Positions 1 to 7,360 of a stretch of 12,352 nt of DNA are shown here, in pieces. Position 1 is the stretch's first letter; each line of letters starts with the position of its first letter. The stretch covers positions 1 through 12,352 of the forward strand of contig JBDHRG010000116.1 in assembly GCA_039807445.1 (NCBI GenBank), in the 5' to 3' direction. A program made the position numbers and the translations under genes. This DNA is from JBDHRG01 sp039807445. Its GTDB lineage: Bacteria > Pseudomonadota > Gammaproteobacteria > Competibacterales > Competibacteraceae. The notes beneath the pieces were generated by a model that worked only from the letters and a program-made list of their open reading frames with translations, was not told where the DNA came from and searched no databases.

Positions 1-2498
1 CCTACGCCGAGCTCGTCGACCTCTCGCGCTACGCACCGCGGGTCGAAGGCGTCGGCGCCCATCGGCCGCAGTACGTGCCCTATCTGGCGCGCAAGGAGGA
101 CGAACAAGGCTGGGTCCCCGACAACCTCGAATTCGTCGTCAGCCACGTCACGACCGACGGCGAGCGCGTGACGACGCCCGTCACCGAGGATACCGTCACC
201 GCGTTGCGCGACTGGCTCGCGACCGAACCCGCGCCCGAAGCCCGCTTCACCCCCGAGGGCTGGCCGGCACCGCTGTCGCCGCAGGAGGCGACGGCGCTCG
301 TCGATACCTACGCGCGCACCGTTCCCGCGGCCTCCGGAGCGGATTCAAGCCCAGCCGATATGCCCGTCCCACTTCAGGAAGGTGCGGAAGGCGGCTCGGC
401 GACACTGCCGAAGGAACGGCTGACGCTGCAGATCAAGCAGAACGTCGACGAGCTCGATTACCTCGAGGCCCGCGCCCAGGCACTCGTCTTCGACCCTGAA
501 AACGCTGCCCCCCTCTTGCCCGATGCGCTCGCGCCGGAGGTCCGGCTCGAGCCGCACCAGCACGTCGGCGTCGCCTGGTTGCAGCACCTCTGGCAGTGCC
601 ATGTCGTCGGCGTTCGCGGCGCGCTGCTCGCCGACGACATGGGACTCGGCAAGACCCTGCAGTTGCTGACCTTCATCGCCCGCTATCTCGAGGACGCCGG
701 TGACACCGCGGAACCCGCGCTGGTGGTGGCACCGGTGTCGTTGCTCGACAACTGGCAGGCTGAGGTACGGCGCTTCTTCGATGGCCGGCTGGCGGCGACC
801 GTGCTGCCGCTGTACGGCGACGCGTTGCGGGAGCGGAAACTCGCGCGCACCGAGCTCGACGAGGAGATCGAGGCGCACGGCCTGCGTGGGGTGCTGCGTC
901 CCGGCTGGCGCGGCGACGCGAAGCTGATCCTGACCACCTACGAAACCCTGCGCGACCTCGAATTCGGCTTCGGCCGCGAGCGCTGGTCGATCATGGTGTG
1001 CGACGAAGCGCAGAAGATCAAAACGCCCGGTGCACTGATGACCCACGCCGCCAAGGCGCAGAACGCGCGCTTCAGGATCGCCTGCACCGGCACGCCGATC
1101 GAGAACACGCTCGCCGATCTCTGGTGCCTGTTCGACTTCATCCAGCCGGGCCTGCTCGGCCCGCTGGCGCACTTTTGCCGCACCTACCGCCGTCCGATCG
1201 AGACCCGCAGCGACGAGGAGCGCGCGCGGCTCGACGAGCTGCGGCATCTGATCGAACCGCAAGTGCTGCGGCGACTGAAGTCCGACGTCACCTGTCTACC
1301 GGCGAAGCACGAGAACGCGGACTGCAAACGCCTGCCGCTGTCCGGCTACCAGCTCACGCTCTACAGCCAGGCCGCCGCCGGCTATCGCGCCAGCAAGGGC
1401 GGACAGGGCGCCGGCAACCCGATCCTCGGCCTCCTGCACCGCCTGCGCTCGATCTGCGCCGACCCGCGCGAAACCGGTACCGCCTCGGACGACGCTCAGC
1501 CGCTTGCAGAACACCGCAAGCGTTCGCCCAAACTCGACTGGCTGATCCACCGGCTCGACGGCATCCGCCGGCTCGACGAGAAGGCGATCGTATTCACCGA
1601 GTTCCGCGACCTGCAAAGGCTGCTGGGGAAGCGCATTCAGCAGCACTTCGGTTTCAACCCCGAGGTCGTCAATGGCAGCACCAAGGTCGGTGCCGATGCA
1701 GGAGGTGCCTCACGTCAGGAAAAAATCGATGCGTTTCAGGCCAAGCCCGGCTTCGGCGTGATCATCCTGTCGACCACCGCGGTGGGTTTCGGCGTCAACA
1801 TCCAGGCTGCCAACCACGTGATCCACTTCACCCGCGCCTGGAACCCGGCCAAGGAGGATCAGGCCACCGACCGCGCCTACCGCATCGGCCAGACGCGCGA
1901 AGTCCACGTCTACTGCCCCACCGTGCAGGCCGAGCACTTCGATACCTTCGAGGTCAAGCTCGACAAGCTGCTGCACACCAAGCGTGCGCTCGCATGCGAC
2001 ATGCTCAACGGCGGCGGCGACATCGACACGAGCGAATGGCGTGAGCTGCAGACGCCTGCGGGTGAAACCCTCGTCGCGAGCACGCCGCTGACGCCCGGGG
2101 AGCTGACGTGCCTGCTGCCGGAGCCGTTCGAGCGCTTGTGCCAGCTACGGCTCGCGCGCGAAGGCTACCTGGCCAGCCTGACGCCACGCAGCGGCGACGG
2201 CGGCATCGACGTGATCGCGATCCGCGGCAACGAGGGCGTGCTGGTGCAGTGCAAGTCGAGCAGCCGTCAACGCACGCTCGGCTGGGAGGCCGTGCGCGAT
2301 GTCGTCGCGGGTGCGGCGGCCTACCGTGCCCGGCATCCGGATGTTGTCTTCACGCTGCTCGCTGCGACCAATCAACGGTTCTCTGCCGGCGCCCTCGAGC
2401 AGGCGCAACGGCACGGGGTCGTCGTGTGGCAGTCAGACGACTGGACGGCATGGCTGGAGAAGCAAGACGTTTCGCTGCAAGAACTGGCGACGGATTGA
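1..2498 (+). CDS. SNF2-family helicase with C-terminal Mrr-like nuclease domain (5' end cut off)
   Basis: The reading frame is open from base 3 with no stop upstream, so the gene begins outside the window. The GTG at base 75 is only an internal codon. There are 831 visible residues, numbered here from base 3. A SNF2 ATPase core is clear: Walker A DDMGLGKT near 212-218, DEAQ box near 334-337, motif III TGTPIEN near 362-368, motif IV AIVFTEF near 528-534, and motifs V/VI GFGVNIQ and QATDRAYRIGQ near 595-630. After a linker, residues about 720-810 carry GDGGIDV (Asp near 736) and VQCK (Gln 749, Lys 751), the core of an Mrr_cat PD-(D/E)xK fold. SNF2 proteins translocate on double-stranded DNA, and Mrr domains cut DNA. 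A restriction or DNA-repair role is inferred. The first ~180 residues match nothing I recognise. Codon third positions look less uniformly G/C than in the kinase region, which could mean transfer. Helicase certain; nuclease activity likely. Confidence 0.9.
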   Translation, partial: YAELVDLSRYAPRVEGVGAHRPQYVPYLARKEDEQGWVPDNLEFVVSHVTTDGERVTTPVTEDTVTALRDWLATEPAPEARFTPEGWPAPLSPQEATALVDTYARTVPAASGADSSPADMPVPLQEGAEGGSATLPKERLTLQIKQNVDELDYLEARAQALVFDPENAAPLLPDALAPEVRLEPHQHVGVAWLQHLWQCHVVGVRGALLADDMGLGKTLQLLTFIARYLEDAGDTAEPALVVAPVSLLDNWQAEVRRFFDGRLAATVLPLYGDALRERKLARTELDEEIEAHGLRGVLRPGWRGDAKLILTTYETLRDLEFGFGRERWSIMVCDEAQKIKTPGALMTHAAKAQNARFRIACTGTPIENTLADLWCLFDFIQPGLLGPLAHFCRTYRRPIETRSDEERARLDELRHLIEPQVLRRLKSDVTCLPAKHENADCKRLPLSGYQLTLYSQAAAGYRASKGGQGAGNPILGLLHRLRSICADPRETGTASDDAQPLAEHRKRSPKLDWLIHRLDGIRRLDEKAIVFTEFRDLQRLLGKRIQQHFGFNPEVVNGSTKVGADAGGASRQEKIDAFQAKPGFGVIILSTTAVGFGVNIQAANHVIHFTRAWNPAKEDQATDRAYRIGQTREVHVYCPTVQAEHFDTFEVKLDKLLHTKRALACDMLNGGGDIDTSEWRELQTPAGETLVASTPLTPGELTCLLPEPFERLCQLRLAREGYLASLTPRSGDGGIDVIAIRGNEGVLVQCKSSSRQRTLGWEAVRDVVAGAAAYRARHPDVVFTLLAATNQRFSAGALEQAQRHGVVVWQSDDWTAWLEKQDVSLQELATD

Positions 2499-2707
2499 AC
2501 TGCTTATCCTGAACCTCAACGGCGGCATCGACAGGATTCGCCCCCGGCAGTACAGGCTGAAACCGCCGGTGCGCCGGCGGAAACCGAACGGCAACAAAAC
2601 CTCCCCGCCTCGAAATCGTCCCGATACGCGGCAGGCGCAGCCTGTATCGACGGGCGGCGATCGCCGCCTGGCTGTCGATGACGACCCCGGATCGAGGAGG
2701 CAAGCCC
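2499..2707. other. 209-base intergenic region with two palindromes
   Basis: No gene is visible between the helicase stop and the diiron protein. Two perfect inverted repeats are present. One is a 7-bp stem with a 4-base loop at 2563-2580 (CCGCCGG / CCGGCGG). The other is a 16-base self-complementary palindrome at 2653-2668 (GGCGGCGA / TCGCCGCC). The first could end helicase transcription, but it has no T-run on the plus strand. The second lies 40 bases before the next start codon and could be an operator or simple structure. No convincing -35/-10 pair was found by eye. Confidence 0.45.
2695..2700 (+). promoter_or_regulatory. Shine-Dalgarno site of the diiron protein gene
   Basis: AGGAGG lies seven bases before the ATG at 2708. 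It decides the start against the in-frame ATG at 2678, which would place this site inside the coding region. Confidence 0.8.
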
Positions 2708-3652
2708 ATGAACGCCGTGGCCAAGCTGGACGTTTCCACCGACACCCGCCGCTACGCCCGCTGCATCGAAGTGTCCAAGCGCATCCGCTGGGACATCGAC
2801 CGCGACGTGATCCGCGACCGGCGCTTCGATTTCGGCGCCAAGTTCCTGCCCGACGGCCTGTCGAAGGTCGACGCGATGCCCTGCCTGAGCGCCGACGAGC
2901 AGCGGCTGATGAGCCAGGTGCAGGGGCGCACCTACGCTTACCTCTTCGGGCTGGTCGAGCGCTTCATCAACGCCAAGGTCCTCGAGCTCAGCCGCGAGCA
3001 CTGGTTCGGCGACCAGACCGCGCTCGAGGCGTTGGTGCGCTTCAGCGACGAGGAACTGAAGCACCAGCAGCTGTTCCGGCGCATCGAGGCGATGATCGCC
3101 GCCGGCATGCCCCCGGGCTATGCGATGACGGCCGATCCGAACGCGGTCGCCGACGTGGTGCTCGGCAAGTCGACCTGGGCGGTGCTGGCGCTGACCTGCC
3201 TGATCGAGCTGTTCACGCAGACGCACTACCGCGAGAGCATCGAGCCCGATCCGAACCTGTCCGAGCTGTACAAGGACGTGTTCCTGTACCACTGGCGCGA
3301 AGAGTCGCAGCACGCGATCCTCGACGAGCTCGAGTGGGTGCGCGAGAACGCGCGCCTCGGCGATGCCGAGCGCGAGCGCGCGGTCGACGACCTGATCGCG
3401 CTGGTCGGGGCGGTCGACGGCATCCTGCAGGCGCAAGCCGCCGCCGACGTCGGCTACTTCCTGCGCCGCCTCGCCCAGCGCGCCTTCGGCGACGACGAGC
3501 AGGCGATGCTGCACGCGGCGACGCTGCGCGCCTACCGCTGGCAGTACATCGGCTCCGGCGTGCGCGAGCCGCGCTTCCAGACCCTGCTCGGCGCGATGAT
3601 CACCCCGGCGCAGGCCGAGCGCATCCAGGCGGCGCTGGCACCGATCATCTGA
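2708..3652 (+). CDS. Ferritin-like diiron protein of unknown function
   Basis: This 314-residue protein starts at the ATG at 2708, which follows AGGAGG at 2695-2700. The in-frame ATG at 2678 lacks such a site and was not used. Four predicted helices carry a diiron-carboxylate ligand pattern: Glu84 in the first, E116xxH119 (motif EELKH), Glu167 in the third, and E199xxH202 (motif EESQH). Two Glu-helix plus ExxH pairs are the signature of the ferritin-like superfamily, which includes oxygenases, desaturases and N-oxygenases such as AurF. There is no signal peptide, so it is probably cytoplasmic. The substrate and reaction cannot be read from the sequence, and I do not recognise a named family. 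It appears to be a single-gene unit, with 209 bases upstream and a strong hairpin just after the stop. The metal site is confident; oxygenase activity is inference. Confidence 0.82.
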   Translation: MNAVAKLDVSTDTRRYARCIEVSKRIRWDIDRDVIRDRRFDFGAKFLPDGLSKVDAMPCLSADEQRLMSQVQGRTYAYLFGLVERFINAKVLELSREHWFGDQTALEALVRFSDEELKHQQLFRRIEAMIAAGMPPGYAMTADPNAVADVVLGKSTWAVLALTCLIELFTQTHYRESIEPDPNLSELYKDVFLYHWREESQHAILDELEWVRENARLGDAERERAVDDLIALVGAVDGILQAQAAADVGYFLRRLAQRAFGDDEQAMLHAATLRAYRWQYIGSGVREPRFQTLLGAMITPAQAERIQAALAPII

Positions 3653-3660
3653 TCGCGACG

Positions 3661-3697
3661 GCCAGGGCGGCCGGGGCCTCGCCCCGGCCGCCCTGGC
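3661..3697. terminator. Perfect 17-bp stem hairpin after the diiron gene
   Basis: Bases 3661-3677 are the exact reverse complement of 3681-3697, separated by the three-base loop CTC. The hairpin begins eight bases after the TGA of the diiron gene. It has no following T-run on either strand, so classic intrinsic termination is not assured. Such T-less GC hairpins are common behind genes in GC-rich genomes and may stop or stabilise transcripts. The symmetry could act in both directions. Confidence 0.65.
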
Positions 3698-3776
3698 GTG
3701 CGCCTGCCGCTTGCCATGCCCGAAGCCGCAGCAATACTTGCGGGGATTCCGACGCCGGTCCCGCGGGGCGAACGCC

Positions 3777-4496
3777 TTGGCCGAGCAGCAGACGATACTC
3801 GTCGTCGACGACGACACCCGGGTCCGCGAGATGCTCGTCGAGTACCTCGCGAGCCACGGCTTCGGCGTGCTCGAAGCGGCGAACGCTGCCGCGGCGCGCC
3901 AGGTGCTGGCCACTGCCGAGCACCCGCCGGCGCTGATGCTGGTCGACCTGGCGATGCCCGGCGAAGACGGGCTGTCGCTGGCGCGCCACGTGCGCGAGCA
4001 CGTCGGGCTCGGCATCATCATCGTCACCGCCTCGGGCGCCGTGGTCGACCGCATCGTCGGGCTCGAGATCGGCGCCGACGACTACCTCGCCAAGCCCTTC
4101 GACCCGCGCGAACTGCTCGCGCGCATCAAGAGCGTGCTGCGCCGGCTGGAGCCGCCGGCCGCCGCAGCGGCGCCGGCCGGCGAACGGCCGCGGCGCACCG
4201 CCTTCGCCGGCTACACGCTCGAGCTCGACGCCCGCCGCCTGATCGGCCCCGACGGCGGCGACATCGCGCTGACCAGCGCCGAGTTCGACCTGCTGGCGGC
4301 GTTCGCCGCGCGCCCCAACCGCGTGCTGTCGCGCGACCAGTTGCTGAACCTGACGCAGCACCGCGACTGGGAGCCCTTCGACCGCAGCGTCGACATCCGC
4401 ATCACCCGGCTGCGCCGCAAGATCGAGGCCGATCCGGCCCGACCGCGGCTGATCCGCACCGTGCGCGGCGCGGGCTACGTGTTCGTGCCGGAGTGA
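3777..4496 (+). CDS. OmpR/PhoB-family response regulator
   Basis: A two-component transcription regulator of 239 residues when begun at the TTG at 3777, which lies about seven bases after a GGGGCG stretch. The frame is also open from TTG codons at 3711 and 3738, but the start chosen puts the usual five residues before the first receiver strand. The receiver domain (about 5-122) shows acidic residues Asp11/Asp12, phospho-acceptor Asp57 (VDLAMPG), Thr84 and Lys106 (LAKPF). After an Ala/Pro-rich linker, a winged-helix DNA-binding domain occupies about 140-239, with LTSAEF, the recognition-helix region DRSVDIRITRLRRKIE and the wing RTVRGAGY. It is expected to be phosphorylated by a histidine kinase and to bind DNA as a dimer. 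The hybrid kinase 317 bases downstream is the obvious candidate partner, though this is unproven. The target genes are unknown. Confidence 0.92.
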   Translation: MAEQQTILVVDDDTRVREMLVEYLASHGFGVLEAANAAAARQVLATAEHPPALMLVDLAMPGEDGLSLARHVREHVGLGIIIVTASGAVVDRIVGLEIGADDYLAKPFDPRELLARIKSVLRRLEPPAAAAAPAGERPRRTAFAGYTLELDARRLIGPDGGDIALTSAEFDLLAAFAARPNRVLSRDQLLNLTQHRDWEPFDRSVDIRITRLRRKIEADPARPRLIRTVRGAGYVFVPE

Positions 4497-4532
4497 TGCG
4501 GATCACAGAAAGCATCGCCCCCTTGGTGGTGA

Positions 4533-4667
4533 GCGGCGCTCCGGGGGCTATCGCTGCGCTCATTCTCGGCGTACCTCCGTGTACGCCTCCGAGGTACGGC
4601 GCCGCTCCGCGCTGTCCTGCGCCCGCGGCGCGCGTAATCCGCTCCGCGATAGCCCCCGGATCGCCGC
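4533..4667. repeat. 135-base palindromic element with 22-bp terminal inverted repeats
   Basis: The outer arms 4533-4554 and 4646-4667 are reverse complements at 21 of 22 positions, with the single mismatch at 4539/4661. Inside are two mutually exclusive hairpins: 4568-4574 with 4581-4587 (GGCGTAC / GTACGCC), and 4570-4577 with 4591-4598 (CGTACCTC / GAGGTACG). No target-site duplication is evident at the edges. The architecture fits a dispersed intergenic repeat or a small non-autonomous element. Only one copy is in the window, so its repetitive nature is inferred. Confidence 0.6.
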
Positions 4668-4693
4668 AATCAGGCGTCATTTCCTGGAGTCGG

Positions 4694-4699
4694 TATGAT
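4694..4699 (+). promoter_or_regulatory. Possible -10 element upstream of the hybrid kinase
   Basis: TATGAT matches five of six bases of the sigma-70 -10 consensus in an otherwise GC-rich stretch. No good -35 hexamer sits 16-18 bases upstream, so this is a weak call. Confidence 0.25.
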
Positions 4700-4813
4700 C
4701 GTAGCCCTTCGGTTTCAATCGTTTCAGCCCGGTAACAGCGCCCCGCCGCTGACGGCACCGGTGCTAGCCTCCAAGGCAGCGCCCCCGCGCGGCAGCCGAG
4801 GAGACCGCCCGCC

Positions 4814-7219
4814 GTGACCGCCCGACCGCCGACCATCCCGTTCGCCGACGCCGAGCTGCTCGGGCAGATCCTCGAACACTCCGACCTGTGGGTCGCGGTC
4901 AAGGACCGCGAGCGGCGCTTCGTTCGCGTCAGCCGGCGGCTACGCGAGCTGTTCGGCGCTGCCGAGCCGCTGGGCCGCACCGTGCTCGAGCTGCTGCCCG
5001 CGGCCGACGCCGAGGCCATCGACGCCCACGACCGCGCGGTGCTGGCGAGCGGACAGGCTGCCGAGTTCGAGGAGCAGCTCGGCGCGGCGCAGCGCCGCCG
5101 CACCTTCCTGTCGACCCGCCTGCCGCTGTTCGGCGCCGACGGCGCGGTCTGCGGGCTGTGCGCGATCTCGACCGAGATCAGCGGGCGCAAGCGCATCGAA
5201 GACGCGCTGCGCGAGGTCGCGCTCGGCGTCTCGGGCTGCGGCGGTGCCGACGTCTACCACCGCCTCGCGCGTCACCTGGCGCTGACGCTGGCGGTGGACT
5301 TCGCCTTCATCGCCGTCGTCCAGGAGAACGATCCCAGCGCGGCGCGGATGCTCGCTGCGCTCCACCGCGGCACCTTCCTCGACGAGACGGTCTATCGGCT
5401 CGAAGGCACGCCGTGCCGCGACATCATCGGCTGCCGCTTCGGCTACATCGCCGACGGGCTGCCCGAGCGCTTCCCCGGCGACCTGCCGATGATGGCGCTG
5501 GGGCTGCGCGGCTACGCCGGCTACCCGCTGTTCGACAGCGCCGGCGAGCCACTCGGGCTGATCGCCGTCGCCCACGGCGGGACGATGCCCGACCCGGCGG
5601 TGACCGAAGCCATCCTGCGGATCTGCGCCACGCGCGCCGCCGGCGAGATCGAGCGCGAGCGCGCCGAGGCGGCGCTGCGCGCGAGCGAAGAGCGCTACCG
5701 CGCGATCTTCGAAGCCTCGGTCGATGGCCTGGCGTTCTGGAGCCCCGAGGGGCAGCTCGTCGACCTGAACCCGGCCTTCACGCGCATGCACGGCTACAGC
5801 CGCGACGAGCTGCTGCGCATGGATCCGCACCTGCTCGTGCATCCGGACGCCTGGGCCGAGCTCGAGGGCTTCCTCGACATCCTGCGCAGCGGTGCGCCCT
5901 TCCACGCCGAAGCCCGCGACCTGCGCAAGGACGGCAGCGTGTTCCCGGTCGAGGTGCACGGCGTGCGGATCGAGTTCCGCGGCGCACAGCACCTGCTCGC
6001 GGTGGTCCGCGACCTCACCGAGCGCCGCGCCGCCGAGCAGGAGCGCAGCCGCCTCGAGGCGCAGCTGCGCCAGGCGCAGAAGATGGAGGCCCTCGGCCAC
6101 CTGAGCGGCGGCATCGCCCACGACTTCAACAATATCCTGACCAGCATCCTCGGCTATGCGGTGCTCGCCGCCGAGCGCGACGCGAGCCGCGCCGACCCCA
6201 AGCTCGCGCGCTATCTGGAGCAGATCCGCCTGTCGGGCGAGCACGCGCGCGACCTGATCGCCCAGATGCTCGCCTTCAGCCGCGGCCAGCGCGGCGAGCC
6301 GCGCGCGCTGCGCCTGCCGGCGCTGGTCCACGAGGCGGCGAAGCTGTACCGCTCGAGCTTCCCGGCGACCGTGGCGTTCGAGGCGGCGCTCGATGCCGAC
6401 GCCCCGCCGGTGATGATCGACCCGATCCTCGCCGAGCAGGTGCTGATGAACCTGTGCATCAACGCGCGCGACGCGATGCAGGGCAGCGGCACGATCCGCG
6501 TCGGCGTGCGCCTGGTGCAGGCCGATGCCGTCTGCGCCTCGTGCCGCCAAGCGGTACGCGGCGAGTTCGTCGAGCTGAGCGTCGCCGACAGCGGCCCCGG
6601 CATCCCCGCCGAAGTGCAGGAGCGGATGTTCGAGCCCTTCTTCACCACCAAGGACGTCGGCAAGGGCAGCGGCATGGGGCTCGCCACCAGCCACGGCATC
6701 GTCCACGAGTACGGCGGCCACCTGCTGGTCGACACCGCTCCCGGCGCGGGCGCGGTGTTCCGCGTGCTGCTGCCGCCCACCGCCGCCGGAGCCGGCACGG
6801 AGGCGGGCGCCGCACCCGCGCCGGCCACGGCCCGCCGGCGCGCGCGCGTGCTGGTGGTCGACGACGAAGCCTCGGTGCGCGCCTTCATGCGCGACCTGCT
6901 CGAGAGCCGCGGCTTCGGCGTGCGCGTAGCCGACGACGGCGAGCAGGCGCTGGCGCTGCTGGAGGCCGCGGACCCGGGCTTCGAGCTGGTGATCACCGAC
7001 CAGACCATGCCCCGGCTCAGCGGGATCGCGCTGGCGCAGGCGATCCGCGCGCGCTGGCCGACGCTGGCGGTGATCCTGTACACCGGCTACCGCGACCGGC
7101 TCGACCCGCAGGCGCTGGCCCGCGCCGGCGTCAACGACGTACTGCGCAAGCCGCTCGGCGTCGACGAACTGTTCGCGGCGATCGAGCGGGCCTTGAAGCA
7201 GCCGGCACCGGGACCGTAG
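4814..7219 (+). CDS. Hybrid sensor histidine kinase, PAS-GAF-PAS-HisKA-HATPase-receiver
   Basis: 801 residues from the GTG at 4814, ten bases after GAGGAG. Domains in order: PAS (about 10-125), GAF (about 145-280), second PAS (about 290-402), a coiled-coil joint (about 402-425), HisKA with phospho-His436 in GGIAHDFNN, HATPase with N-box Asn546/Asn550, G1 DSGPGIP (592-598) and G2 GKGSGMGLA (616-624), then a C-terminal receiver (about 678-795) with Asp683/684, phospho-acceptor Asp729, Thr757 and Lys779. No membrane segment is seen, so it is a cytoplasmic sensor. PAS and GAF domains usually bind small ligands or cofactors, but none can be assigned here. A CxxC pair, Cys574 and Cys577, sits between the N and G1 boxes. 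Phosphate may move from His436 to Asp729 or to the neighbouring OmpR-type regulator; the latter is inferred from proximity. Confidence 0.93.
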   Translation: MTARPPTIPFADAELLGQILEHSDLWVAVKDRERRFVRVSRRLRELFGAAEPLGRTVLELLPAADAEAIDAHDRAVLASGQAAEFEEQLGAAQRRRTFLSTRLPLFGADGAVCGLCAISTEISGRKRIEDALREVALGVSGCGGADVYHRLARHLALTLAVDFAFIAVVQENDPSAARMLAALHRGTFLDETVYRLEGTPCRDIIGCRFGYIADGLPERFPGDLPMMALGLRGYAGYPLFDSAGEPLGLIAVAHGGTMPDPAVTEAILRICATRAAGEIERERAEAALRASEERYRAIFEASVDGLAFWSPEGQLVDLNPAFTRMHGYSRDELLRMDPHLLVHPDAWAELEGFLDILRSGAPFHAEARDLRKDGSVFPVEVHGVRIEFRGAQHLLAVVRDLTERRAAEQERSRLEAQLRQAQKMEALGHLSGGIAHDFNNILTSILGYAVLAAERDASRADPKLARYLEQIRLSGEHARDLIAQMLAFSRGQRGEPRALRLPALVHEAAKLYRSSFPATVAFEAALDADAPPVMIDPILAEQVLMNLCINARDAMQGSGTIRVGVRLVQADAVCASCRQAVRGEFVELSVADSGPGIPAEVQERMFEPFFTTKDVGKGSGMGLATSHGIVHEYGGHLLVDTAPGAGAVFRVLLPPTAAGAGTEAGAAPAPATARRRARVLVVDDEASVRAFMRDLLESRGFGVRVADDGEQALALLEAADPGFELVITDQTMPRLSGIALAQAIRARWPTLAVILYTGYRDRLDPQALARAGVNDVLRKPLGVDELFAAIERALKQPAPGP

Positions 7220-7360
7220 CGACCTCCCGAGGCCGCGCGCTCGACGATTTCTACGCCGAGCCGACGGCGGGGCGCGCCGCCGGTGCGTCCCGGTACTGCG
7301 CGGCGCGTGACTATGCTCCTCGGACGGCGATCGCGCCGTTCACCCGGGGGAGACGAAACG
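7220..7360. other. Intergenic region upstream of ggt
   Basis: These 141 bases have no gene. A TATGCT hexamer at 7312-7317 could be a -10 element, but no clear -35 accompanies it. GGGGGAG at 7345-7351 is the ribosome binding site of the following gene. Confidence 0.35.

Larger units (their letters stand above)
4497..4813. other. 317-base intergenic region between response regulator and kinase
   Basis: No gene is supported here. Most of the left half is a palindromic element (4533-4667). The right half, 4668-4813, lacks reading frames with good codon use and should hold the kinase promoter. The only -10-like hexamer I see is TATGAT at 4694-4699, without a good -35 at the proper distance. GAGGAG at 4798-4803 is the ribosome binding site of the kinase gene. 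Confidence 0.6.

Noticed and set aside
2516..4054. 512-residue open frame on the minus strand
   Set aside because: It lies opposite the diiron and regulator genes, which carry clear motifs. It is a GC-driven mirror frame with low-complexity content.
4533..4667. Complete insertion sequence or MITE with target duplication
   Set aside because: No transposase and no clear direct repeat at the edges, so only a palindromic element is claimed.
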